Origin: Hymenobacter sp. 5317J-9
GTDB taxonomy: Bacteria > Bacteroidota > Bacteroidia > Cytophagales > Hymenobacteraceae
Assembly (NCBI RefSeq): GCF_022921075.1
Contig: NZ_CP095050.1
Span: 4,278,001-4,342,000, forward strand
Length of the DNA: 64,000 nt
Direction of reading: 5' to 3'
The notes below the pieces were generated by a model. That model saw only the letters and a list, made by a program, of their open reading frames with translations. It did no database searches and was not told the DNA's origin. A program made the translations under genes and the position numbers. Positions 16,565-24,868 of the stretch are shown here, piece after piece. Each line of letters begins with the position of its first letter. The stretch's first letter is position 1.

Positions 16565-18976
16565 CTACTCCGCCTTGCTCACAAACGTCTGCTTCGCCCG
16601 GATATCCGTCGAGGAGCTGCCCACCAGCACTTCAAATTCGCCGGGCTCGACTACCCAGTTCATGTTGCGGTCGAGCAGGGCCAAATCGTCGGGGCGGAGG
16701 GTGAAGTGGATGGTTTTCTTCTCGCCGGGGGCCAGGCTCACGCGCTCGAAGCCGCGCAGCTGGCTGTCGTAGGTGATGACGGTGCTGAGCTTGTCGCGCA
16801 GGTAGAGCTGGACTACTTCGTCGCCTTTTACCGGGCCGGTGTTGGCCACGTCCACCGCAATTTCGATGGGGGCTTTGGGGGCGGCTTCGCGGGGCGTTAT
16901 CTGGAGGCTGGAATAGGCGAAGGTGGTGTAGCTCAGGCCGAAGCCGAAGGGATAGAGGGGGCCGTTGGTGGCGGTTTTGCCGCCGCCGTTGGGGTCGCCG
17001 CCGATGGGCTGGTCGGCCTGGGAGGCGGGCTTGAAGGGGAAGTTGAACTCAATCTGGCCGGTGCTTTTGGGGAAGGTCATGGTGAGTTTGCCGCCGGGAT
17101 TGTAGTCGCCAAACAGCGCCTCGGCGATGGCCGTGCCGCCTGACGGGCCCGGGAACCACGCCTCTAGAATGGCCGGCACCTGGCGCGCCGCCCAGTTGAT
17201 GGTGAGCGGCTGGCCGTTGATGAGCACCAGCACCACGGGCTTGCCGGTGGCGTGCAGGGCCTCCAGCAGCTGTTGCTGGCGGCCGGGCAAATCGAGCGAG
17301 GTGCGCGAGAGGCTTTCGCCCACGGTTTTGTCGTCCTCGCCCAGCACGGCCACGATGACGTCGGCGGCCTGGGCTTTGGCCACGGCTTCGGCGATGCCCT
17401 GCTGCTCGGGGGCGCTCAGGGGCGTGGGCACCAGTTCGGTATCGGGCCAGCCGGGGCACACCACGTCGCAGCCCTTGGCGTACTGCACCGTGAGGCCGGG
17501 GCCGGCGGCGGCTTGCAGGCCCTTGAGCACGGTGGTGACGGGGTTGTTGGAGGGGCCGTAGCGGCTGATGGCGGGGTCGGGATTATCGGCCAGCGGGCCC
17601 ACTACGAGCAGGTTTTTGAGCTGGCTTTTTTGCAGGGGCAGGCGGGCGTTTTCGTTTTTCAGCAGGACCAGTGACTCGCGGTTGGCTTGCAGGGCGAAGG
17701 CTTCGTCGGCGGGCGTGTGCACGGTTTTGTCGGCCTGCTTGGGGTCGGGCACGTAGGGCTGGTCGAAGAGGCCGAGGCGGAATTTCACGCGCAGCACCTC
17801 GCGCACCCGCGCATCGACGGTGGCCTGGGCCAGGCGGCCGGTTTTCACCAGCTCGCGCACATTGTTGATGTAGGTGGCGGGCGTGTAGAAGTTGGTCCAC
17901 ACGTTCAGGCCGGCCTCCACGGCCTGGCGGGTGCCGTCGAGGAAATCGGGCGCGACGTGGTGCTTTTCGGAGATGAATTCCACCGCCCGGCTATCGGATA
18001 CCACGTAGCCATCGAAGCCGTATTGCTGGCGCAGCAGCTCCGTGAGGAAGTAGTGGCTGCCGGTGATGGGCACGCCGTCCCAGTCGTTGTAGCTGCTCAT
18101 CACGCCCAGCGGGTGGGCCTCCTGAATGACGCGCCGGAACGGGTAGAGGAACATTTGGTGCAGCTCGCGGGGCGCCACGTGCGGGTCGGTGCGGGCGTTG
18201 CCGTCGCGCCCGCCCTTGGGCACGCTGTACACGGCGAAGTGCTTGAGCGTGGACGCCACGCCTTGGCCCTGCACGCCAAGGACCATCTGCTTGCCCAGCT
18301 CCGCGATGAGGAAGGGGTCTTCGCCGTAGCACTCCACCACGCGGCCCCAGCGCGGGTCGCGGGCGGGGTCGAGGATGGGCACGTACACGTTGGTGTAGCC
18401 CAGGGCTTTGGCTTCGCGGCCCACGGTTTCGCCAGCGCGGCGCACCAACGCCTTGTCCCAGCTGCTGCCGATGCCGATGGGGGCCGGCAAGGGCGTGGCG
18501 CGGTCGTGGTTCAGCCCGTGGATGCCTTCGTTGGTGAAATCGACGGGGATGCCCAGCCGCGTTTCTTCCACAAACCAGCGCTGCACGTTGTTGATACCCA
18601 CGGCGTGCTGGCTGAACGGGTAGGTGTATTTGCTGGCGGCTTTCGGGGTGTTGCGCACGCCGTTCAGCTCCTCGTCGATGTTAGCGATGCCGTCTTTCCA
18701 CACTTCATTTTTCCAGCCGGGCGTGGGCATTTCGTCTTTCAGCACCCGCCCGAACCCGTAGAGCGTGGCCATCTGGCAGGTTTTTTCGTCCAGGGTCATC
18801 CGAGCCAGCAGGTCGTCCACGCGCTTTTCCAGCGGCTGGGTCACGTCCTCGTACACATCGCGCCGGCCGTTTTTGTTGAAGTCGACCCAGCCTTTGTGGT
18901 AGAGGTTTTTCTGGGCGTGCGCCGTGGTGGTAAGCAGGTAGCCCAGAGCCAGCAGCAGGGTTTTTTGGGTCATCAT
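16565..18976 (-). CDS. Exported GH3 family glycosidase (beta-glucosidase/beta-xylosidase type)
   Basis: 803 residues from ATG 18974-18976 (a second Met follows directly). Signal peptide ending TTTAHAQ. GH3 N-terminal barrel: VDDLLARMTLDEKTCQMATL, LGIPVDFTNEGIHGL, ARDPRWGRVVECYGEDP, TLKHFAVYS, and YGFDGYVVSDS, whose Asp is the family nucleophile. The alpha/beta sandwich carries VLINGQPLTINWAARQVPAILEAWFPG, followed by the fibronectin-III-like domain at the C-terminus (VVQLYLRD ... PGEFEVLVGSS). It removes beta-linked sugars from the ends of plant oligosaccharides in the periplasm. The exact sugar cannot be read from sequence. A LacI-type palindrome lies 72 bp upstream. Confidence 0.93.
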   Translation of the reverse strand: MMTQKTLLLALGYLLTTTAHAQKNLYHKGWVDFNKNGRRDVYEDVTQPLEKRVDDLLARMTLDEKTCQMATLYGFGRVLKDEMPTPGWKNEVWKDGIANIDEELNGVRNTPKAASKYTYPFSQHAVGINNVQRWFVEETRLGIPVDFTNEGIHGLNHDRATPLPAPIGIGSSWDKALVRRAGETVGREAKALGYTNVYVPILDPARDPRWGRVVECYGEDPFLIAELGKQMVLGVQGQGVASTLKHFAVYSVPKGGRDGNARTDPHVAPRELHQMFLYPFRRVIQEAHPLGVMSSYNDWDGVPITGSHYFLTELLRQQYGFDGYVVSDSRAVEFISEKHHVAPDFLDGTRQAVEAGLNVWTNFYTPATYINNVRELVKTGRLAQATVDARVREVLRVKFRLGLFDQPYVPDPKQADKTVHTPADEAFALQANRESLVLLKNENARLPLQKSQLKNLLVVGPLADNPDPAISRYGPSNNPVTTVLKGLQAAAGPGLTVQYAKGCDVVCPGWPDTELVPTPLSAPEQQGIAEAVAKAQAADVIVAVLGEDDKTVGESLSRTSLDLPGRQQQLLEALHATGKPVVLVLINGQPLTINWAARQVPAILEAWFPGPSGGTAIAEALFGDYNPGGKLTMTFPKSTGQIEFNFPFKPASQADQPIGGDPNGGGKTATNGPLYPFGFGLSYTTFAYSSLQITPREAAPKAPIEIAVDVANTGPVKGDEVVQLYLRDKLSTVITYDSQLRGFERVSLAPGEKKTIHFTLRPDDLALLDRNMNWVVEPGEFEVLVGSSSTDIRAKQTFVSKAE

Positions 18977-19047
18977 AAAGGCAAGCGGGTGGGATAGATG
19001 CGCCGTAAACTTCCCGCCGGAATGGCCCGAAACCAACGGCTTTCTAC

Positions 19048-19059
19048 GCAAACGTTTAC
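19048..19059. promoter_or_regulatory. LacI-type operator candidate upstream of the GH3 gene
   Basis: GCAAACGTTTAC is a near-perfect palindrome with the central CG of LacI/GalR-family operators, 72 bp upstream of the glycosidase start. No LacI-type regulator gene is in the window. Confidence 0.4.
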
Positions 19060-19280
19060 AGGTTGCGGGGACCGGAATCCGTCATGCACCACCAAGGTAT
19101 TCTCTTTCAAAGTTGCGCAGCAACTCGATGTTTCGCAGCAGACAGCCAGCGTTTCTCGTTCGGTAGCGGCACCAGAGCCGACCTGTGCTAACTTGCTGAG
19201 GCATATCGACTGCGCAATGAACAATTCATTTGGGCAGCCAGAATGCGCTCCATGACATTCCTGCCATACAGCTTCGTTAT

Positions 19281-21215
19281 ATGAGGCATTGCTACGCGCT
19301 TTTCCTATCCGGCCTGGGCCTGCTTTTGAACCTGACAGCCTGCTCACCGGACACCAAATCTGAAACCCGCGCCAGCCGAAAAACTCCGCCGGTTGCCCTG
19401 CGCGACACCGCCGCAACCAGTTCCAAAGCCGAAGTTGGACGAGTGCAGCCCGGTACCGACCAACAGCCAGCAACCGAAGCCCGTTCGGGACGCAATACGG
19501 TGCTGGCCCCAGCCGATGATGTGCCAGCAGAAGCCGCTCCCACCGTGCCGCTACCGTCTCGCCGCCAGCTGGCCCGATTTATCCGTCGGCAACGGCGCAC
19601 GGCAACGTCTATCCCCGCTCCTACCCAGCCGGCTGACCCGGTGCGCCCGGCTGCATTCGCCGCCAGTGCCCCGGCCGCCGCCAGCGCTACGGAAGCAGCT
19701 CCGGCCCCCGCCGACGGCCCCAAAACGGCCCAGGTTTTCCGGATTCGGCCCGACCGCGACACCGTGCTCTACGGCACCGAAGGCACGGTGATGCGGGTAC
19801 CGGCCGGCACCTTTGTGCAGGGAAATGCCCGCCAGAGCACCGCGCCAGAAGGCTTGGTCGAAATTCGGCTGCGTGAGTTTTACTCAATGGCTGACATCCT
19901 ACTGGAACGCCTCACCACCATGGCCGGCCCCAAGCTGCTCGAAACCGGCGGCATGGTGCAGCTCAGTGCCACTGCAGCCGACGGCTCCGAATGCAAGCTC
20001 AAGCCTGGCAGCGCGTTCGAGCTGGGTTTTCCGGCCACCCGTTCCATCGAGGGTATGCAGCTATACAATGGACTGGCCACGCGCTACCACGGCCTCAATT
20101 GGAAGCTGGCCCCGCAAGCTAAAACGGCAAAAACCAAGGAAACAACCAAGCGGCAGTATTGGAGCAAGCCGCACTTCAAAGGTGGTTATGCGGTGGCCCG
20201 CCATCGCCTGAGCAAGGCCATCGCCTTTGAGCCAGAGACGGCCATGCGGCTCAACGGCAACCAGGCGCCCGGCCAGCTGCACCGCCAGCTCCGGCGGAAA
20301 GGCAAGCGCGCGCCGATAGTGGGCAAGGTAGACGCCAGCTTCGAACTCTCAGACAAAGGCCGGGTGATTGACGTTTATTTCCGCAATGCGGCCCGGGTCG
20401 ACTCGACCTTGAAGGACGCCGTGGTGCAGGCCCTGCGCCAAATGAATGCCAGCCCCACCTACCACGGGGAGCGCCGCAACCGCAAGGCCACCCGCAGCCT
20501 GATGAAGGTGGACGTGCGCTTCACGGCCGACCGGCGCGTGCTGGTCGACCACCTGCGCTGGGACCGCGCCACCACCACCGCCTTTTTAAAAGCCGATGAG
20601 GAGCGCAAGGCCACCGGCAAAGGCCGTCTCACCAATGCCCAGTTGCAGGCCGCCCCGCTGGAAGCTGTCACCGACGAGCTGTTCAAAAAGCGTCAGGCCA
20701 ATGCCAAGCGCTACACGGTGGGCACCCTGCTAAGCGAGCAGCTGAACTACGTGAAGGAGCTGGCCGTGTTCCGCATCAAGGTGGTGGCCTCGGCCCAGCC
20801 CCTGGGCGCTTACAATTGCGACCGGCCCTTGCCGGAGCGCCTGATTGCCCGCGCCCGGGGCATGGCCCGGAGCGTGACCCAGACCAGCAACATTCGCGCC
20901 CCCAGAGGCGGCCTGGATAAGCTGGCCCTGGTGCACTTGGGCCTGGAGCATCCCGCCACCCAGCCGGCCGACATCAGCCTGGTGCTGCGCGACCAGCGCT
21001 GCGTGATACGCGGCGATGCTAAGGACGGCCGCGTCATGTTTGAACAGCTGGCCGACAGCACGGCCGCCACCCTCATTGCCATTCGCCGCGAGGAAGGCCA
21101 GCTATACCTGGGCCTGCGCGACGTGGTGGTAAGCCAGCGCGTGGAGCCGCCGCTGCAGTTTCGGCCCGTCACGGTAGCCGAATTGCGGGCGGCCGTGGCC
21201 CGGTTCGATTTGTAG
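19281..21215 (+). CDS. Large lipoprotein with a TonB C-terminal-like region
   Basis: 644 residues from ATG 19281 with lipoprotein signal (LGLLLNLTAC, Cys about residue 21). A long Ala/Pro/Thr/Arg-rich low-complexity linker (about 25-140) suggests it spans the periplasm. Next comes a beta-rich region starting DTVLYGTEGTVMRVPAGTFV, seen in several Bacteroidota surface proteins. Around 340-410 the pattern VDASFELSDKGRVIDVYF ... TLKDAVVQALRQM ... P is like the C-terminal domain of TonB-type energy transducers, here internal and followed by VDVRFTADRRVL. Further regions are not recognised. An upstream in-frame start at 19230 would bury the signal peptide. It stands alone and ends at a strong bidirectional terminator. 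Confidence 0.78.
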   Translation: MRHCYALFLSGLGLLLNLTACSPDTKSETRASRKTPPVALRDTAATSSKAEVGRVQPGTDQQPATEARSGRNTVLAPADDVPAEAAPTVPLPSRRQLARFIRRQRRTATSIPAPTQPADPVRPAAFAASAPAAASATEAAPAPADGPKTAQVFRIRPDRDTVLYGTEGTVMRVPAGTFVQGNARQSTAPEGLVEIRLREFYSMADILLERLTTMAGPKLLETGGMVQLSATAADGSECKLKPGSAFELGFPATRSIEGMQLYNGLATRYHGLNWKLAPQAKTAKTKETTKRQYWSKPHFKGGYAVARHRLSKAIAFEPETAMRLNGNQAPGQLHRQLRRKGKRAPIVGKVDASFELSDKGRVIDVYFRNAARVDSTLKDAVVQALRQMNASPTYHGERRNRKATRSLMKVDVRFTADRRVLVDHLRWDRATTTAFLKADEERKATGKGRLTNAQLQAAPLEAVTDELFKKRQANAKRYTVGTLLSEQLNYVKELAVFRIKVVASAQPLGAYNCDRPLPERLIARARGMARSVTQTSNIRAPRGGLDKLALVHLGLEHPATQPADISLVLRDQRCVIRGDAKDGRVMFEQLADSTAATLIAIRREEGQLYLGLRDVVVSQRVEPPLQFRPVTVAELRAAVARFDL

Positions 21216-21282
21216 CTGCTTCGCAACCCCGATGATAAAGGACATCGGCTTCAGGCTGGCTAATCGATTTACCATCAACAAA

Positions 21283-21313
21283 AAGAGCCCACTACATGCG
21301 GTAGTGGGCTCTT
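21283..21313. terminator. Bidirectional terminator
   Basis: AAGAGCCCACTAC pairs perfectly (13 bp) with GTAGTGGGCTCTT around a 5-nt loop, A-rich before and T-containing after. It separates the convergent lipoprotein and aldolase genes. Confidence 0.8.
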
Positions 21314-21380
21314 CACATTAAAACTCGTCAGGCTCCCCACTCCTGGGTAGAGGGGCCGGAGGTGAGGTGTCGGCGTGAGG

Positions 21381-22814
21381 TTACGCCTTCGCGCGCCGCC
21401 CTTGCAGGATGCGGTAGAACGAGCGGGTCTGCACCTCTTCCAGCGTGAGGCCGGTGGCCAGGATTTCCTCTTCCGAAATCGCGCCGCAGTTCAGGGCTTT
21501 GAGGAAGAAGTTGAGCAGGCCCTGGCCGGTGGCGGCGTCGTCGAAAATGTCGCCGGTGAGGGTGCTGATGGCGGCGCGCTCCACGAAGGTTTTCAGGCGG
21601 AAAACCGCGTCGTCGTAGCTGCTGAGGAAGAAGTTGTAGGTGGCAGCATAGCGCATTGGCAGCTGCGCGGGGTTCAGGTCCCAGCCTTGGTAGAAGCCGT
21701 TGATGAGCGAGTGCGTGCTGTGGTGGTACGCTTGCCGCCAGGCGTTGTGCACCGACTCGCGGTTTTCGCGCAGCTGGGCGAAGGTCAGGTTATCGCCGCG
21801 GTGCGGGCCGATGGGCATCACGTTGGTGGCGCCGTCGGAGAGGAAGATGCCGGTGCCGCCCAGCGCCACCTTAGTCATGTGGTGGGCGAAGTCGCACACG
21901 GGGTGTGCCATGGTCTGGTACCGGGCCGTGATGCCGCAGCTGGCTGTGTAATCGTAGGTGCCGAAGTGGGCCGCGATGCAGCGCCCCTCGCTGGCCCGGA
22001 TGATGCGCATGAGCGGATTGCGCCCCTCCTCGTCCATGATGATTTGCGTGGCCTCCACCATCGTCTCCATCTTGAGCGTGCCGGGGGCCAGGCCGTTGGC
22101 CTTCTCCAGCAGTTCAAACAGGCGCACCATGGTGGTCATCTGCTCGGGGATGGTCACTTTGGGCAGCATCACCACGAAGTTGTCGGGCAGCTTGCCGCCG
22201 GTTTCGGCCAGCAGCGTGGTCAGGAAGATGTCGAGCGTGCGCACGCCACGCTGCTTGAGGTCTTCAGTGAAGGGCTTGATGCGGATGCCGATAAACGGCG
22301 AGAGCGTGCCCTGCTGCATGCCTTTGGCCACTTCCTTGGCGGCGCGCACGGCGGTTTCGTCCTCCTCGGCATCCGGCCGGTTGCCGAAGCCGTCTTCGAA
22401 ATCGACGCGGAAATCTTCCACGGCTTCGCGCTTCAGCTTGGCCACGATTTTATTGTAGACCGAATAAGCCAGCCAGGCGGGCTCCTGCTTGCGGTCCTCG
22501 GGGCTCATGGCATCGAGCTTGGCCGTGAGGGCAGCCACATCGGCTTCGAGGTGCGGCAGGTGCTCGTGGTTTTTGAACTGTAGCGCGCGGGCCAACTCCA
22601 CGAAGTTGGGCGCGTAAGTGAGCAGGTTGTTGAGGGCGATTTCGCCCATTTTCACGCAGGTATCGGCCTTGAAGAGGTTGGCGCCGCCGTACACGGTGTG
22701 CACGGGCTGGCGGTCGGGCCGGTCGCCGGGGTAGGTCTGCTGGAATTTAATATTGGCCTCGCCGAGCTGGTCGAGCAGGGTGGCTTTGTCGGATTCGGGT
22801 AAGCTGAGTTTCAT
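21381..22814 (-). CDS. DUF6986 / HpcH-HpaI-like aldolase in the purine-catabolism operon
   Basis: 477 residues, soluble, no signal. A TIM-barrel of the citrate-lyase-beta/HpcH type is indicated by DFRVDFEDGFGNRP (acidic metal-site region), GIRIKPFTEDL, NFVVMLPKVTIPEQM, LKMETMVEATQII (metal Glu) and AHFGTYDYTASCGI. Proteins of the DUF6986 group are annotated variously as aldolase or PEP-utilising enzymes and occur near urate and allantoin genes. It is the last gene of the minus-strand run allB-allC-allE-small-uraD-uraH, separated from uraH by repeat A2. I infer that it uses glyoxylate released from ureidoglycolate; the reaction has not been read from sequence. Confidence 0.8.
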   Translation of the reverse strand: MKLSLPESDKATLLDQLGEANIKFQQTYPGDRPDRQPVHTVYGGANLFKADTCVKMGEIALNNLLTYAPNFVELARALQFKNHEHLPHLEADVAALTAKLDAMSPEDRKQEPAWLAYSVYNKIVAKLKREAVEDFRVDFEDGFGNRPDAEEDETAVRAAKEVAKGMQQGTLSPFIGIRIKPFTEDLKQRGVRTLDIFLTTLLAETGGKLPDNFVVMLPKVTIPEQMTTMVRLFELLEKANGLAPGTLKMETMVEATQIIMDEEGRNPLMRIIRASEGRCIAAHFGTYDYTASCGITARYQTMAHPVCDFAHHMTKVALGGTGIFLSDGATNVMPIGPHRGDNLTFAQLRENRESVHNAWRQAYHHSTHSLINGFYQGWDLNPAQLPMRYAATYNFFLSSYDDAVFRLKTFVERAAISTLTGDIFDDAATGQGLLNFFLKALNCGAISEEEILATGLTLEEVQTRSFYRILQGRRAKA

Positions 22815-22836
22815 TGATGGGAATTGATGTTGCGAT

Positions 22837-22948
22837 GTAGAGACGCAATATTTTGCGTCTCGTCGTTGCTGATGTTGTTAGTACTGCGCGGTGCTGACCG
22901 TTCTTCTTGCGTCGTTCAACGCCGAGACGCGAAGTGTCGCGTCTCTAC
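22837..22948. repeat. Inverted repeat, family A, copy 2
   Basis: Left arm 22837-22868 is identical to the A1 left arm; the right arm 22917-22948 carries several changes (GACGCGAAGTGTCGCGTC), so this copy is partly decayed. It lies between uraH and the aldolase gene. Confidence 0.83.
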
Positions 22949-22955
22949 ACCGTTC

Positions 22956-23294
22956 TCACGAGCCGCGGTAGGTGGAATAGCCGAACGGATTGAGTAGCAG
23001 CGGCACGTGGTAATGCGCGTTTTCGGCCACATTAAACACGATTTCCACGAAGGGATAAAAATTGGCGGTGCCGTCCTGCGCGAAATATTCCTGGGTGTAA
23101 AATTTCATTTTATACACGCCCAATTCCAGCTGTTTTTCCTTAGCCAATAAATCGGGAATACGACCGTCGGCGTTGGTTTTGCCGCGCGCAATTTCCTGCC
23201 AATTGTCGCCAACTTGCTGCAGCAGCGCAGTGCTGACGTTGGCCGCCGGCCTGCCCTTGGTGGTATCGAGAATGTGGGTGGTTATCTGGCTCAT
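22956..23294 (-). CDS. uraH: 5-Hydroxyisourate hydrolase
   Basis: 112 residues, a transthyretin-like protein of normal length. N-terminal ITTHILDTTKGRPA holds the conserved His and the 'LDT..G.PA' signature, and the C-terminus ends YSTYRGS, the hallmark tetrapeptide of the family. It hydrolyses 5-hydroxyisourate, the product of PuuD, to OHCU. The gene overlaps uraD by 4 nt (23291-23294), so the two enzymes of consecutive steps are translationally coupled. Confidence 0.95.
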   Translation of the reverse strand: MSQITTHILDTTKGRPAANVSTALLQQVGDNWQEIARGKTNADGRIPDLLAKEKQLELGVYKMKFYTQEYFAQDGTANFYPFVEIVFNVAENAHYHVPLLLNPFGYSTYRGS

Positions 23295-23800
23295 GCGGCG
23301 AGAAGTTTTTCAAGGCGAATGCGGGTAATTTTATCCTGCTCGGCAGCGGCAATCAGAATTTCCTCTTCAGGATGGTTGGGCAAACGCGCTTGCAGTAGGG
23401 CCAACATTTCGTCGGCCGTTTTGCCGGTGGCGCACACAATGAAGATGTAGCCAAACCTGCGCTCGTAGTCCTCATTGCCTGTGGCTAAAGCCTCTAAAGT
23501 CGCTTGCGAAGCCTGTTTTACCGCGGCTTGCTCGCCCTCGGCCCAGGTGCTGGTGCTGGCGAATTTGGCGCGCAGGGCTTCCACATCACCGCCTATTTTG
23601 GGGTGGTGGGTGAATGCTTCGCGCCAGTCGGCTTCATCCAGCTTATTCCACACGGTGTTGGCCTCGTCCATCAGCATTTCGGCGTCAGATATGGGGAAAG
23701 CGGCGAGCATATTCTCCACCCAAGCGGTCGAGCCGCAGCACTTTTGCAGGGCTTCGGCGAGGGCGGGTTTAGGAAAGTGGTTGAGTTCTTCTAAGGTCAT
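23291..23800 (-). CDS. uraD: 2-Oxo-4-hydroxy-4-carboxy-5-ureidoimidazoline (OHCU) decarboxylase
   Basis: 169 residues, helical, matching the length of bacterial OHCU decarboxylases. Motifs: FTHHPKIGGD (catalytic His region), WAEGEQAAV, and the end region NEDYERRFGYIFIVCATGKTADEML, which is characteristic. It decarboxylates OHCU stereospecifically to (S)-allantoin. It overlaps uraH downstream by 4 nt and the small membrane protein gene upstream by 1 nt (TAATG). Confidence 0.95.
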   Translation of the reverse strand: MTLEELNHFPKPALAEALQKCCGSTAWVENMLAAFPISDAEMLMDEANTVWNKLDEADWREAFTHHPKIGGDVEALRAKFASTSTWAEGEQAAVKQASQATLEALATGNEDYERRFGYIFIVCATGKTADEMLALLQARLPNHPEEEILIAAAEQDKITRIRLEKLLAA

Positions 23801-24063
23801 TATCTATTCTCTTTTTCGCGCAGTTCCGGATGGGCAATGTTGCGGGACATAAATTCAATCGTGCCTTTTCCCCGACGTGCTTTTTCAGCGAAAGCAACAC
23901 CTACGCCGCAGCCGATTAGAGCAATGATTATTGCCGCACTAAATCCCAAGGCATTGCGCATATTTAACCAGATAATTACCCCGATAATTGAGCCAGTAAT
24001 GGCCGGGGAAATAAATATCTGGAGCCACGCCAGCGACGAAAGTAACCATTCAATGATTTTCAT
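23800..24063 (-). CDS. Small two-helix membrane protein in the allantoin operon
   Basis: 87 residues with two hydrophobic segments (about 8-34 and 41-60, the latter with IGCGVGVAFAEKA) and a positively charged C-terminal tail. Base use is AT-richer than its neighbours. Its stop overlaps the uraD start by one base, so it appears built into the operon, between allE and uraD. No family is recognised; a transport-accessory or regulatory role for purine breakdown is only a guess. Confidence 0.7.
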   Translation of the reverse strand: MKIIEWLLSSLAWLQIFISPAITGSIIGVIIWLNMRNALGFSAAIIIALIGCGVGVAFAEKARRGKGTIEFMSRNIAHPELREKENR

Positions 24064-24091
24064 CCGGGCAATTGATTACTTACTGCGGGCA

Positions 24092-24122
24092 AGATGCTTC
24101 GCTGCGCTCTGCATGACGTTCT
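24092..24122. repeat. Half copy of repeat family B at the 3' end of allE
   Basis: AGATGCTTCGCTGCGCTCTG... to GCATGACGTTCT equals only the right arm of family B. No left arm is found. It abuts and overlaps the last bases of allE, whose stop (24121-24123) lies at the repeat edge. Confidence 0.7.
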
Positions 24123-24867
24123 ATCGCACCGTCGGGAAGCGGTTCACGTTCTTGTAGTAGATGTACACCGACGGCTCCTGGCCCATGGCCGTGGCCCACT
24201 GCTGGCAATAGGGCGCCATCCAGATGGAATCGCCTTTTTTCACCGGGTACCAGCACTGGTCGAGCATGTAGATGGCCTGGCCTTCAAGGTACATCAGGCC
24301 GTGCTCCATGATGTGGGTTTCCACCATAGGCAGGTTGCCGCCGAGGCCGTAGGTGAAGATGTTCACGGCCATATCGAAGCCCGGCTCGTTCGGCAGCAGC
24401 TCCTGGATGCGCAGGGCCTCGTCGTTCATGTAGACGGGCGCTTTGCTGTAGTCGCGCTCGCCCCAGTACACGTCCGGCGTGGCGTGGCCCGCCAGCGACT
24501 CGTACACTTTGTGGAAGGTGAGCAGCTGCGTGCCGGCCTCGGGCTGGCTGAAATCGTAGCGCTGGCCCACGGGCACGTACACGTACTCGCCTGCTTTAAG
24601 CGCGCGGGTTTCGCCGCCTACGGTGGCCGTGCAGCCGCCCTGCACCACGTAGAAGAAAATCTGCGAGGCATCGGTTTCGCCCTGCACGCGGCCGGCGTCA
24701 GTCAGGGTGATGAGCGTTTGGCAGAGGCGGGCGCCCATTTGCTCGTTGATGATGACGTTGGTGGTGCAGCCGGTCCAGCCGGGCACGTTGCTGTTGATGT
24801 AGCCGTCGGGGGCAATAATGGCGTGGTTGCGCTTCACAATCGAGCGCGTCAGGGCAGACATTTCCAT
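24121..24867 (-). CDS. allE: (S)-Ureidoglycine aminohydrolase (bicupin)
   Basis: 248 residues, two cupin domains. The second domain has the metal-site pattern ETHIMEHGLMYLEGQAIY followed by WYPVKKGDSIWMAPYCQQW, typical of ureidoglycine aminohydrolases; the first carries FFYVVQGGCTATVGGE and LKAGEYVYVPVGQRY. The enzyme releases ammonia from (S)-ureidoglycine, made by allantoate amidohydrolase, giving (S)-ureidoglycolate. It follows allC after a single base. No signal peptide is seen. Confidence 0.93.
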   Translation of the reverse strand: MEMSALTRSIVKRNHAIIAPDGYINSNVPGWTGCTTNVIINEQMGARLCQTLITLTDAGRVQGETDASQIFFYVVQGGCTATVGGETRALKAGEYVYVPVGQRYDFSQPEAGTQLLTFHKVYESLAGHATPDVYWGERDYSKAPVYMNDEALRIQELLPNEPGFDMAVNIFTYGLGGNLPMVETHIMEHGLMYLEGQAIYMLDQCWYPVKKGDSIWMAPYCQQWATAMGQEPSVYIYYKNVNRFPTVR

Positions 24868-24868
24868 G

